Shown here: positions 44,194 through 54,080 of the stretch, one piece after another
Position numbering within the stretch: position 1 is the stretch's first letter
Layout: every line of letters starts with the position of its first letter
From: Tetraselmis striata
Lineage: Eukaryota; Chlorophyta; Chlorodendrophyceae; Chlorodendrales; Chlorodendraceae
Assembly (NCBI GenBank): GCA_006384855.1
Contig: VCJN01001031.1
Coordinates: forward strand, 1-64,000
DNA length: 64,000 bases
Direction: 5' to 3'
Program-made: the position numbers and the translations under genes
Notes under the pieces: model-generated
What the model saw: only the letters and a program-made list of their open reading frames with translations
Told to the model about the DNA's origin: nothing
Database searches by the model: none

Positions 44194-44640
44194 GCCGGGG
44201 GCGTCTTCTCTGCGCGAGTGAGGCTCGATTTCCAGGCTTGAAACGCTTGAAACGCAGTCGCCATGCCCTCGCGTCCGCAATCTTCCAAGGTGAGGCGGAT
44301 AGTACTTTACGCGACTGAGGGCGCGAAGAGGACACGCCGATGTGCCATTTATAGTACTCTCGTATAGTATTGCATTGCACCTGAAATGTGACCGAAAAAT
44401 GGGTACATATCCCAGCCTAAGCGATCACGTGGGGGGCACATTTTTGAGTCCAGGAATTGGACCGTTTTGACTCAAAAATGTGTATGCCATGTACCCTCTT
44501 GGAAGCCGCGCCACGACCTCTTCATTCCTGGCCGTACCGGCGACCGCCTTCCTGTGGGCGCACCCCGCTGGCCTGTCGTCGCCTTCAACATTCCCGCCCG
44601 TGACCCCCGCCCGTGGCCTGCTGCGCCCGGCATTTTCTAG

Positions 44641-44846
44641 TCGGCAAACCAGACGATCCTTGTGAAATGTTCTAAACTAGTTTATGTGGTTTCTCTACCT
44701 GTACGAGATAGCCATGGCGCGGCGCCCGTAGCGCGTGTGTGCGCGCGCACGATTGCGGGGGCCGGTCAGAGCCACCACCTGCCTTCACGGCGGACCGACC
44801 GGTCACTCTCCTTTGTTGTGGCACGCTCCATCGAGCGCACCACAGC
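44641..44846 (+). repeat. B1 plus A2 repeats of the RT-bearing element
   Basis: B1 (TCGGCAAACCAGACGATCCT and on, 44641-44668) directly follows the TAG of the methyltransferase-like frame and abuts A2 (44669-44846). Confidence 0.88.
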
Positions 44847-44926
44847 CCGCCCAACCCTCCCTGGCTGTGGGATCGTATGCCTGCAAATTCCTGAATATCA
44901 CAACCTGTAACCAGACCTGGCATTCT

Positions 44927-44954
44927 TCGGCAAACCAGACGATCCTTGTGAAAT
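44927..44954 (+). repeat. B2 repeat, right end of the RT-bearing element
   Basis: An exact copy of B1, including the bases GT that follow it. The spacer A2-B2 is 80 bases. Confidence 0.85.
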
Positions 44955-46614
44955 GTCCGGTGCTAGTATGCCGTACCGCCCGAGGAGCTGCATCGACCCC
45001 GCAGCGCCTCGAGGACCAGCATCGACATTGTACTCTCGTACAACACCACCCGCGTGCGGTTCCCGATGCAGCCATCCCGGGTAGCGCTACTCCCGCATAT
45101 TGCTTCGGTGTGTCCCCACCACCAGGGGGCTTGTCTATCCCCATCTTCCTTTGTCGCGGCGCACCCACCATGGGATCGCGCCGCGACCGAGGTCGTGTCT
45201 TTGTGACACGCAAGGTCTCTGGTTTTACAAGCCATACAGAAGTGATGCCCCGAGCCCGGCTCGAGGACATGTCTCGCTGGCCGGGAAGCGGTCGACGATA
45301 GTCTAGAGGGCACCGTACTCCGGCTCTTCGCGCCGACAACCATTGTCCCACACGGACAACCGTTCGACTGACTCGGGGGGAATACTCTTCCCGCCTCGCG
45401 ACACAAGAGCCCCCCATGCCGCCGGCCTTCGGCTTGCCGGTGAAGAAGACCGCCATTTCCGGGCAGGAACAATTCCTACGCCGGTTGGACCTGCGGCTTC
45501 AACGGTACTCCGCGCCACAACCAAGCTGCCCCTCACAGCCCAATGAACACAGCTGGTCGGCGGCAACCACTGTATTCCACCTCCGGGCACTCGCACTGGT
45601 TGGTGCCATAAGGCCGCCCCTGCACCACGTGCCCCCTGGTTGCCTCCGCGGCATGGTCATGCAGTTGGCGGGCGCCAACGGGCCGCTGCTGCACGTTGTG
45701 CCTCAATTGCCTTCGCAGCAGGCCGGCGCCAACGGGCCGTCGTTGCACCATGTGCCTCGGCTGCTTCCGCGGCCTGCGCATGCAGTTGATCGACGCCGGC
45801 AGATCGTCCTTGCGCCATGTGCCCCGATTGCCTCCACGCACGCAGCTGGTCGGCGCCAACAAGCCGCCTCTGCACAAGATGCCTCGGTTGCTTTCATACA
45901 CTCTGAGATTCAGATGTGACATACGGGTGACGAAGCACTACTACTAGCGACTATTATTTATCCGTGAAGGCTGCTGCTGGTGGCGGCACGTCCATCCAGA
46001 TACGTGCGAGTACATCCGGCGTTATTGCCGGCGGGCGATAAATCCTTTTTGTCATCATTCTGGTAGTCGTACTAGCCCGGTGGATTGTTACATGGCACTG
46101 ACGTATAAGGTACAAGGTTGTCCGTGTAGTACCGGGTAGTACGCGATATATTTATTGAGCCGGTGCCGGGTATCTAGTACGAACCCGGGCACGATGACGA
46201 GTGGTCCTGTGGATAACTACGACTATTAGTACATGGGAGCGCAAATCGCAGCCGTACGTATTTGGTAACACTGGGGAATTTTGTGTACATTATAGCTAGT
46301 ACTGCTGAACGGGCCTGCCAGCCGTCCGATCAAAGGTCATCACATGGGCGGTTTGGCTGCCATGTTTTGCCAAAGAGTGCTCACGTTACATAAATATTCG
46401 CGAGGGGGAGGGCGGGGGCAGGCAGCGGCTTGCCGAAGAATGTTTGAATTACAATATTCGCGACAGCTGCCATCGGGGAATGTGGCCCCCCGGGGGGGGG
46501 GGGGGAAGGCGGGCGGGCGTGGTCCCCCCACCCCCCCCCGCCGCCCCCCCCCCCCCCCCCCCCCCCCGCCGCTCCTGCCGGGGGAGTGAGGGGAGGGGGG
46601 TAAGGGGGCGGGGG
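44955..46614. other. Region without a clear gene; tandem repeat at 45.56-45.90 kb
   Basis: 44955-45540 has overlapping long frames on both strands, none with a domain. About 45560-45895 is a degenerate repeat of about 60 bases built around GGCGCCAACGGGCCG and GCACCATGTGCC blocks, about five copies. 45900-46340 is AT-richer and empty. C and G runs lie at 46493-46505 and 46540-46567. Confidence 0.4.
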
Positions 46615-47246
46615 CTACTGCTTGTTCTTGTTCTTGCGTGCCCGGGGGACCCTCCGCTTCGACGATCTCGCTGCCTCCGCCTCCGCCTCCGCCTCCGCCT
46701 CCGCCTCCGCCTCCGCCTCCGCCTGCGCCTGCGCCTGCGCCTCCGACTCCGCCTCCGACTCCGCGACCGTCAGTTTCTTACCTCGGCGTTTCTTCACTGG
46801 CCGCTTCCGCTTCTTGTCATCCGTCAGTGTCTTCACCACCCCGGGAGGCTGTATGTGCCGTCGACGACGCCGCCATGAGCTTCCTTACCTTCGCGTCGGG
46901 ACGCCCCCTTGTGCCCAGACACCCACAACAAGCCACAATCGTTTCGCCTTTAAGCGGCTGAGGATGCGGCCTCCTCGGCCACCACGAGTTGCGCCGCTGG
47001 GACTGTGGAAGCCTTGGCGTTGAGGTGGGCCTTACGGCGCTCCCGGACGAACCTGCGCGCGGCACAAGTTAGCCACGAGTGGGTGCGTGCTAATGTGGAG
47101 GATGGAGTGTTTTGTTGCGCGCCCACCTTGTCACGCGTTTCCTCATGTCTTTCTCGTCCTCCTCGATGCCGGCGGCGCGGACACGCGAGACAACAAGGCT
47201 CGCCGCCCACTTTTGCCCGGGGGGGCGAGGTCGGCCATGGCGCTGT
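46615..47246 (-). CDS. Hypothetical basic protein with Glu-Ala repeat tail (3 exons seen)
   Basis: A phase-consistent model is exon A ending at 47127, exon B 47052-46983 and exon C 46848-46615 (stop TAG). Donors are GTGGGC and GTGGCC; acceptors are GCGCAG and ATACAG. The product reads EEDEKDMRKRVTR, FVRERRKAHLNAKAST, then KTLTDDKKRKRPVKKRRGKK (a likely nuclear signal) and a long alternating Glu-Ala/Gln-Ala stretch from a CCTCCG microsatellite, ending ARKNKNKQ. Without the last splice, exon B would run to TAA at 46950. The family is unknown and upstream exons are not resolved. Confidence 0.45.
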
Positions 47247-47675
47247 GAGCGGTGAAGGGGGGGGGGGGGGGGCGAGGTGGAGAAACTAACACCCAGTCGA
47301 CGACCGCCTTCCGCAGCAGTCAACGACACATCGGAGGCGAGGAGCAGCGCGCCACTACTATTTATATGCACGTATTGTCAAGAGCTAGTCGGTGCGGCAT
47401 TGTGTCGGTGTAATTTCGCAATGTTTATTGTTGAAGTAGCACGGCGTCATGGATACGGCGAGTGAATCCGGGATAATGTGTGCGGTAGGGCGCGCGTATA
47501 TGTGCGCGACGAATGTGCGCGCGCAGCGTTGTGCGGCGGTGTGCGGCGGTGTGCACCGATGTTAATATAGTGTGAATATTATATCGGCCGTAGACGATCA
47601 GGTCTGGCAGCACCGCCCGTGCTTGTAAATAAGCGACAATGGATCTAGTCTCCCGCTAGTCTGTGCACCGCCAGT
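47247..47675. other. No gene seen
   Basis: G run at about 47257-47272, then mixed sequence with GTGCGGCG and GTGCGCG repeats near 47490-47560. Any 5' exon of the minus-strand gene to the left is not evident. Confidence 0.35.
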
Positions 47676-48830
47676 GCACTCCGCAAGCCTCGCCTCCATC
47701 CGCGTCGGAACCGGTAGTAAGTGTTGTTGTGTGCGCACATCGTGACAACATTACACGGTGGCAATTGCAATTATTAGCGGTGGATAATGTGAAGGCGTTT
47801 TCGAAATCGATAGAGAATGAGGCGGTGCTGGCGGAGTGCATTGGCGGTGCATAGAATAGCGTGTTGCTGGGGTTTTGGCTGCATCGGACGCCGTATTCCC
47901 ACCCATCCGGCACGGAATGTCCGGTTTTCACACATTTGTGTGTTAATAAAGTGTGAATATTACGCGTCTTTTACGCCGGGTGGATGGGCATCCGGCGTCC
48001 GATGCACCCCAATTATTTGCAGCACGCTACTCTACGCACCCCCAACGCACTCCGCAAGCCTCGCCTCCATCCGCGTCGGAACCGGTAGTAAGTGTTGTTG
48101 TGTGCGCACATCGTGACAACATTACACGGTGGCAATTGCAATTATTAGCGGTGGATAATGTGAAGGCGTTTTCGAAATCGATAGAGAATGAGGCGGTGCT
48201 GGCGGAGTGCATTGGCGGTGCATAGAATAGCGTGTTGCTGGGGTTTTGGCTGCATCGGACGCCGTATTCCCACCCATCCGGCACGGAATGTCCGGTTTTC
48301 ACACATTTGTGTGTTAATAAAGTGTGATTATTACGCGTCTTTTACGCCGGGTGGATGGGCATCCGGCGTCCGATGCACCCCAATTATTTGCAGCACGCTA
48401 CTCTACGCACCCTCAACGCACTCCGCAAGCCTCGCCTCCATCCGCGTCGGAACCGGTAGTAAGTGTTGTTGTGTGCGCACATCGTGACAACATTACACGG
48501 TGGCAATTGCAATTATTAGCGGTGGATAATGTGAAGGCGTTTTGGAAATCGACAGAGAATGAGGCGGTGCTGGCGGAGTGCATTGGCGGTGCATAGAATA
48601 GCGTGTTGCTGGGGTTTTGGCTGCATCGGACGCCGTATTCCCACCCATCCGGCACGGAATGTCCGGTTTTCACACATTTGCGTGTGAATATATATTTAGT
48701 GTGAATATTACGTACGCGTCTTTTACGCTGGGTGGATGGGCATCCGGCGTCCGATGCATCCCGAATCTCACCAACACGCTACTCTACGCACCCCCAACGC
48801 ACTCCGCCAGCCCCGCCTCTTTCCGCGCAG
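47676..48830 (+). repeat. Satellite array, 371-bp unit, three copies plus a partial
   Basis: Units start with GCACTCCGCAAGCCTCGCCT at 47676, 48047 and 48418; a fourth, diverged start lies near 48796. Copies are almost identical. Each contains a 90-codon plus-strand frame (47953-48225, 48324-48596) with SASEPVVSVVVCAHRDN and NEAVLAECIGGA, conserved between copies. Each also has an inverted pair, TGCATCGGACGCCG and its partner CGGCGTCCGATGCA about 100 bases on, so a unit can fold back. No match to a known protein is claimed. Confidence 0.92.
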
Positions 48831-48915
48831 GTCCTACGTTCCATTGTATGTATATACATACGTACATGTACTGCTCCGAAACCAGCCCAAACTTAATGAG
48901 TGCACAAGTGTAAAT

Positions 48916-49062
48916 GGGGGGGGGGGGGGGGGGGGGTGGGGGGGGGGGGATGTGGCGGCGGGGCATCCACTCACACATACCCCGGCGATGCATGACAGAT
49001 ATTACATGCCGTGGCGGGTCGGCGGGCCGACCCGGCGGGGGGGGGGGGGGGGGGGGGGGGGG
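48916..49062. repeat. Cluster of poly-G runs
   Basis: G runs at 48916-48936, 48938-48949 and 49037-49062 within 150 bases. Confidence 0.95.
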
Positions 49063-49192
49063 CGTCTATTCAACTACACGTGCGACAGTGTCGTTTCGTG
49101 GAGCAGTATATGTGCCCGGCCTCATTTATACCGCCCCCTACCTGCGCTGCATGGTCCACCCCTACGAATTACTTAGCACAAACCGCCATTAC

Positions 49193-49588
49193 TTAATAGG
49201 AACCTAGCACAGCCAGGCTCATATGCCCGCTTTGCCGATCAACTTCTACGCACTTTCCGTCCCTTAACCGCCGGACATGGGGGTTAAGCCGCCAGCCTCG
49301 GCAGTTGCTTAGCCAGACTTGGCATCCCGTACCGTGTCCATGGCTTCGCAGCTCTGCCACCGGCACACGCCGAGTCCGGCGCTTGCTGCCGCGGGGTTGC
49401 GCACGCATGCACGCACGGTAATACGCCGCCGACGCCGCCACGCTTACTTCCACCACCTTCGCCAGCCGCAGCTTCGCACGCCGTTCCGCCGACATACGAA
49501 ACGCACGAACCCCCCCCCCCCCCCCCCCCCCCCCCGTCCCCGCGTCATGTATATTATATTCGAGGCGACTATGCGGGGCGCAGCACAC
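49193..49588 (-). CDS. Hypothetical protein fragment
   Basis: A 131-codon minus-strand frame. The part after a 26-base C/G run (49510-49535) reads like true protein: FRMSAERRAKLRLAKVVEVS, then a Cys-containing basic stretch (GTGCQVWLSNCRGWRLNPH) to a stop at 49193. A TGTAA on the same strand lies about 190 bases further on. It could be the last exon of an unrecognised gene whose preceding intron contains the homopolymer. Confidence 0.3.
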   Translation of the reverse strand: MCCAPHSRLEYNIHDAGTGGGGGGGGVRAFRMSAERRAKLRLAKVVEVSVAASAAYYRACMRAQPRGSKRRTRRVPVAELRSHGHGTGCQVWLSNCRGWRLNPHVRRLRDGKCVEVDRQSGHMSLAVLGSY

Positions 49589-49596
49589 GCCGCGGC

Positions 49597-50436
49597 TTGG
49601 GTCGTGGAGCGGCAGGCGGCGGGAGCCCTAATGGCCGGGCAGTATTCACACCCACACAGGCACCGCCGCTCACCTCCGACGCGGATGAACCGCCTCCCAA
49701 AGGAAACATGCCGGTTGGTGGTAATCCCAGCAGGCGTGGGATGCCGGCGCCGGTACTGGTGCGACGGAGCTGTCGCGTCAGGAACCGCACCGCATGTGGA
49801 GCAACACATGGCGGTGCCGGCCCCACCTACCTCTAGGGCCACCTCCTCACAACACCCCGCCACGACGGCGTCGGCCACCGCCGACGGCGCCGTTGCGGGG
49901 GGGACGCCCTGCCAGGCGACGATGATGCGCCTGGTGCGCCGCGTCAGGAGGCGGAGGAGGCCGTGGTCGAGGCGACTGATCGGGCTGAGGGGGTTGTCGA
50001 GGCGAGCGTGGCTGCGCTCGCGCCACCCGCCCCGCAGCCACCTGCGGGACATGCCGACTTGCTCGTCGCCATGTTGACCGGAGCACTACGAGCAGTGGCG
50101 GGAGGCGGCCACATGCACTAACAAGTGCGTGTCCTGGCCGGACGCCCGTCATGCGTGGACTGCGGCCAACGGACGGACTGGGAGTGTTGCTGCGACGGCA
50201 CCCCGGCTTTGTGCGGCCCCAAGTACCCATGCATGGCGACCCATCAGCGGGCAGTCCCCTGCCCGACCACGGCCACGGTGAGGGCGGAGTTCCGCCATGT
50301 CAAGGACGCGTTCCACGACGCGACTCGCGCCGCCGTGTGTGAGGCTTCCGAGAAGGCACGCGCGGCTGGTAGGGTGCGCAGGGTGAGGCGGCGGACGGCC
50401 CAGGAGCTGAAGGAGAGCGAGACATGCCGTCAGTGA
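49597..50436 (+). CDS. Hypothetical Cys-rich protein, probably two exons or frameshifted
   Basis: The frame 50125-50436 is the best part: a dense Cys cluster (CVDCGQRTDWECCCDGT, then CGPKYPCMATHQRAVPC) that could bind zinc, followed by a basic helical end (KARAAGRVRRVRRRTAQ). Upstream frames (49597-49836 and a shifted continuation to about 50118) have RNRTACGATHGG and an acidic Ala-rich section. The joins are not clear. Just downstream another Cys-rich segment is tandemly repeated. No family is recognised. Confidence 0.35.
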
Positions 50437-50480
50437 GGTCGGGCGCAATGTCATTGGGTGGGGCACACGGACGTGTAACA

Positions 50481-51019
50481 CTTGCACTTTGCGCGTACTG
50501 CTGGGTTACATCCAAGCGGTGTCACACTATGCAACCGGAAAAGCTGCGTTGCTACTGCAAACGATGCTACGCCTCACTCGGTAGCAACCGCTGCCCCGCC
50601 TATCCCACAGCCGCTGCCCCCCCCCCCCCCCCCCCTCGCGCACCGTCCTGCGACCTCGCGTGGATCCACGCCACCAGCAGCTTGCACTTGCACTTTGCGC
50701 GTACTGCTGGGTTACATCCAGGCTGCGTCACACTATGCAACCGGAAAGGCTGCGTTGCTACTGTAAACGATGCGACGCCTCACTCTGTAGCAACCGCTGC
50801 CGCGCCTATCCCACAGCCGCTGCCCCCCCCCCCCCCCCCCCCCCCGCGCGCGGGATCCCCGCCATCAGCAGCTTGCACTTGCACTTTACGCGTACTGCTG
50901 GGTTACATCCAGGCGGCGTCACACCGGAAAGGCTGCGTTGCTACTGCAAACGATGCTACGCCTCACTCGGTAGCAACCGCTGCCCCGCCCATCCCACTCG
51001 GGATGCTGAGAGCAGCTAA
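50481..51019 (+). repeat. Tandem Cys-rich coding-like repeat, three copies
   Basis: Three units start near 50481, 50692 and 50880 with TTGCACTT and CGTACTGCTGGGTTACATCC. In one frame each unit encodes CAYCWVTS, then LRCYCKRCYASLGSNRCPAYP and, in the first two, a Pro run from poly-C. The Cys spacing (CxC and CxxC) suggests zinc binding. The third unit lacks about 13 bases. The frame changes between units, so a continuous protein needs splicing or is lost. Confidence 0.7.
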
Positions 51020-51312
51020 AGGGCACCGGGGGCGGGGCAAGAGGGAGCAGGGCCAATGATTGTGGAAGAGCGGGGACCCGCTTGCATGCTATCGTATTAT
51101 ATCTTGCACAATATCTGTTGCTGCACTCATATCTCACATCACTAGCTTAGCTATAGTGATTCCCCCCCCCCCCCCCCCCCCCCCGCACCGCGTACGCACA
51201 AGCCTGGGTATACGCATCAACTGCCCGCCGGGATGAGAAACTGGTATTGGTAGTGTGTCTGTGGGGTGGAGGGGGGGCAAAAGAGCTGCCAATTGCTGCC
51301 AAGTTGGTGCGT
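51020..51312. other. No gene seen
   Basis: Mixed sequence with a C run of about 25 bases (51161-51184). Confidence 0.4.
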
Positions 51313-53403
51313 TACATTGGGGCAGGCGCTGGGCAGACAATTGGGGCTCGCTTCAGAGCATTGTCTAGTGCCTATGCGGCTGCGCCGCCTCCGCCGCATG
51401 CAGACTCTGCGGGGTCACCAGCACCGCCACCTCAGTCATGCGGCCCTGCATCCCGCACCCCGCCGCCGCCAGCCAGATCAGAGGTATCCAGAAGCCAGTG
51501 CTGGGGTTGTTGCGGCATGACCGCATAGTTTTCAGCGGCTGCCGTCCACAGCTTGTAATGCACCCCTTTCCGCCGATTCCGCTGTATGCGCTGTCTTGGC
51601 GCCGCGCTGCCCCGGTCGCCGCGCCTTGGCGCCGCGCTGCCCCGGCCGCCGCGCCTTGGCGCCGCGCTGCCCCGGCCGCCGCGCCTTGGCGCCGCGCTGC
51701 CCCGGCCGCCGCGCCTTGGCGCCGCGCTGCCCCGGCCGCCGCGCCTTGGCGCCGCGCTGCCCCGGCCGCCGCGCCTTGGCGCCGCGCTGCCCCGGCTGCC
51801 GCGCCTTGGCGCCGCGCTGCCCCGGCCGCCGCGCCTTGGCGCCGCGCTGCCCCGGCCATCCCACTCGCGTTGGCGCCGCGCTGCCCCGGCCGCCGCGCCT
51901 TGGCGCCGCGCTGGGTATCGAGTCCTCCCCTCCCTAGTGAGCGCGTCCACCTGCGCCTTGCGCTCGGGGCCGTCCTCCTCCGTCACCACATTCTGCAACC
52001 CCCACCGCGTGACGAACCACGCAGCTCCTTGCAGGCGCTTGTACATGTGCCCAAGCACCGCCAGTCGCGACACCGAACGCACCACCGCTGGGGACGCGAG
52101 CTCCTTCTCGGGCATGATCGCCTTCACCCGGGCCTCCTCGAGCAGCGGACCGGCGTTAAGAATGGAAAACGTTTCCATGTGGTGCAAGCAGTCCTCCATG
52201 ACCCCGCCGGACTGCACCGTCACCTTGCCTGACCTTGCAGTCATGGAGGGGAATGCCGTCACGCCCACGCCCACGCCCACGCCCGGGGAGGGGGGGGGGG
52301 GGGGTTAACCTTTCGATTCTTGGACACTGCAAACGAAGGGCGCAACCCGCGTTCAAAGTTGCTGGGTATCGGGACTAAAGCCTGGCGCGGGTCTTCCTGC
52401 TTCATAGCTCGGAATCCAATGTGGCCCTGCACGGTGACAAATTTCCTCCAGAAGTCTCTTCCCAAGCCAAAAAAAAACAGGTGGAACGGCGCGAGGGGGA
52501 AGAGGTTGACCATGCTGACATAGCCCAGGACCACATGCACATGGCACACGCCATGGCAGCTAGTGTTCTACTTGGCCTCCGCCAGCCGGGTTGTGTTGAA
52601 CGCACGCCGGGCAAGGTGCGTGATTCACTGGACAAGTCATCGCCTTCATGGACGGTTACCAAGCGAGCCTCCCCGTCCGCATCCACAGGGGGGTGCTCCT
52701 GGGCAGCCGCCATAGCCTCCACAACCTGCCACGCCGACCGGGCGGGTGCGTGTGATTCCATACAACCGCAGTTGAGTGGTGCCACCAGCACGCATGCCGG
52801 GCCCACTCACCTCTGAACGCAGAAGGTCCACAATGCCCCCGTCCTCGAAAACAGCGCGCCACTGGGTCGCCCCGCCGTAGTCCTCCAACACCCACTCGGT
52901 AACGACGCCGGTTATCACGCCGTAGTGCCATACTCCCCGGAACTTCTTGGCGATGACCTTCATGTAGAAGTCGCCGGGATCGCCTTTCCATATCACGCCC
53001 TCATCGCGGGTTCCACGCCCGCCGGCGGCCACGCAGGCGCGTCGATGTCCATACCGTCTTCGCCAACGGGGTCCTCCCCCACGCCCATCACATCGTCCAC
53101 CTTCGAGCCGCCGTCGTCCGGGACCGGCGCCGGCGGGCCGTTTCCGACGGCTGCAGCTACTCATGCTGCCGCCCCTGTTGTTGTTGCTGCTGCTGCTGCC
53201 GCCCCTGCTGCTGCTGCTTGTGATAAGGCGGCCTTGCGGCGCAACTTAGCCGCACGCTTCAACGAGTGGCTACAGTTCGGGAATTTTAGGAAGTGCCGGT
53301 CTCGCGCCATCTTATCACATGTGCCCGTCACGTTGCCCCGGCAGTGCTTGCATGAGTACACGCCATCCTTCGACACACTCGCTATCCATCCCTTTGCCGG
53401 CAT
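51313..53403 (-). pseudogene. BED-finger and Tudor-like multi-exon gene, possibly a transposase
   Basis: Right to left: ATG at 53403 opens a frame with a BED-type finger (GVYSCKHCRGNVTG, MARDRHFLKFPNCSHS) and a poly-Ala tract to TGA 53163-53161. The same frame continues acidic (SKVDDVMGVGEDPVGED). A shifted frame then holds a Tudor-like module, VIAKKFRGVWHYGVITG and WRAVFEDGGIVDLLRSE, ending at donor GTGAGT (52810). Further exons: VVEAMAAAQEHPP (about 52717), MVNLFPLAPFHLFFFGLGRD (about 52540-52305) and MTARSGKVTVQSGGVMEDC to ALTREG (about 52245-51935), then KGVHYKLWTAAAENYAVMPQ after a minisatellite. TGTAA lies near 51313. BED fingers are typical of hAT-like transposases; that assignment is an inference. 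Confidence 0.5.
51596..51914. repeat. 30-bp GC-rich minisatellite, about 11 copies, inside an open frame
   Basis: The unit is TTGGCGCCGCGCTGCCCCGG plus CCGCCGCGCC. Nine regular units are followed by a short break and two more. All six frames stay open or nearly so, producing long spurious ORFs. On the minus strand it lies in frame between two coding parts (51432-52280 is open throughout) and would add ten-residue repeats such as RRGGRGSAAP. Confidence 0.95.
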
Positions 53404-54020
53404 GCCTGCTGCCGCGCGCGGGGGGCGGGGGGGGGGGGGGGGTTGAGAGTTGGGGTGGATGTAACCCACCACCGGCAGGCAACACAGATGCGAGTGCGCG
53501 GCTGTCCGCGCTTGGTTCAACGGTGAGCGGCGGTGACCGTGAGGCGACCCCGTACTTCAATGCGCGTGCTGGGGCGTTACACAATCATCAGCAGTTAGGG
53601 CGGCTGCATAAAAACGCGCACCTACGAACACCACCTACCGCCTACCACCTACCGTACCACCTACATCCGCCCACACCTCCGCCCGTCGTGCCGCACATCG
53701 CCGCACACCGCGGGGTCAGCGGTCAACGATGTGCGGTCAGCGATGTGCGGCGATGTGCAATGAGTGCGTACATCCGCATGTACTTAGCCCGGGTGCTCCG
53801 CGTCGGCGGGCGACACGCGAGCCCGCGTGCGCATATCAATTTGATGAAATTATGGAAACGAGAAATTCATTTAGTACTTTACAGGTCGCGCGCGATAGTC
53901 GTCGCTACTGGGTATGAAATCCACGTCCCTCGTCCGTCCCGTATCGTCCCCGTATGTCGTCGTTCGTCACCAGTAGGGCACATTTACGTCACATCTGAAT
54001 CTCACAGTGATAGCCCCAGG
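53404..54020. other. No gene seen
   Basis: Contains a G run (53426-53442) and short GATGTGCGG repeats near 53725-53755. No coding region is supported. Confidence 0.4.
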
Positions 54021-54080
54021 CAACGTTTGCCTGATATCCATTTATGTCTAGTCGTAATGTGCAGGACTGTGATGCCAGGG

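Larger units (their letters stand above)
38962..44495. mobile_element. 5.5 kb insertion rich in tandem repeats, 10-bp target duplication
   Basis: The flanking CTCTTGGAAG duplication and the restored methyltransferase frame define the exact borders. Both ends begin with GG in inverted sense and carry, within 60 bases, the inverted-repeat pair TTGAGTCAAAA and TGGACTCAAAA, with CCCCCC a little further in. So the ends are imperfect inverted repeats. Inside are a roughly 593-base array, a 30-base GC minisatellite, a roughly 190-base array and a roughly 255-base array, with little else. No transposase is recognised. It may be a large non-autonomous DNA transposon that has gathered or expanded satellites. 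Confidence 0.8.
38621..44640 (+). pseudogene. Methyltransferase-like domain of the RT element, split by an insertion
   Basis: The coding pieces are 38621-38961 and 44506-44640. The first reads DWQFNPRRFASLTAKWGACT, then IDRFATSEN, NWCNPPRNLIGDLFSKL and APAIVIVPYWPDKAWYQLL; the second continues after SWK with PRHDLFIPGRTGD and ends at TAG 44638-44640, directly before B1. The layout fits the Dam-like domain known from DIRS elements, with NPPR at the motif IV position. The insertion sits between codons of this domain and is flanked by a duplicated CTCTTGGAAG (38952-38961 and 44496-44505). A frameshift near 38620 separates it from RNase H. Confidence 0.85.
36324..44954 (+). mobile_element. YR-type retroelement with split direct repeats, RT-RNase H-methyltransferase only
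   Basis: A1 (36324-36537), coding region, B1 (44641-44668), A2 (44669-44846), spacer and B2 (44927-44954) follow the split-direct-repeat layout seen at 18564-21760. A1 and A2 share the sequence from GTTCTAAACT to CCACAGC; A1 carries an extra 40-base tandem copy (starting GCACGATTGCGGGGGCCGGT). B1 and B2 are identical over at least 28 bases. Coding content is RT, RNase H and a methyltransferase-like domain, with the stop codon touching B1. No gag and no recombinase is present. Without the 5534-base insertion at 38962-44495 and its target duplication the element would be about 3.1 kb, nearly the size of the gag/YR element. Confidence 0.85.

Noticed and set aside
44803-45456. 217-codon minus-strand frame and its overlapping partners
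   Set aside because: Overlapping frames on both strands in GC-rich DNA, starting within the A2 repeat; no motif.
39941-48830. CRISPR-like regular repeats
   Set aside because: The units are 190-593 bases long with no spacer/repeat alternation and lie in eukaryotic DNA; they are satellites.
51438-52308. Long plus-strand frames of 240-264 codons
   Set aside because: They arise from the 30-base GC minisatellite, which has no stop codon in several frames; the minus strand carries the protein-like flanks.
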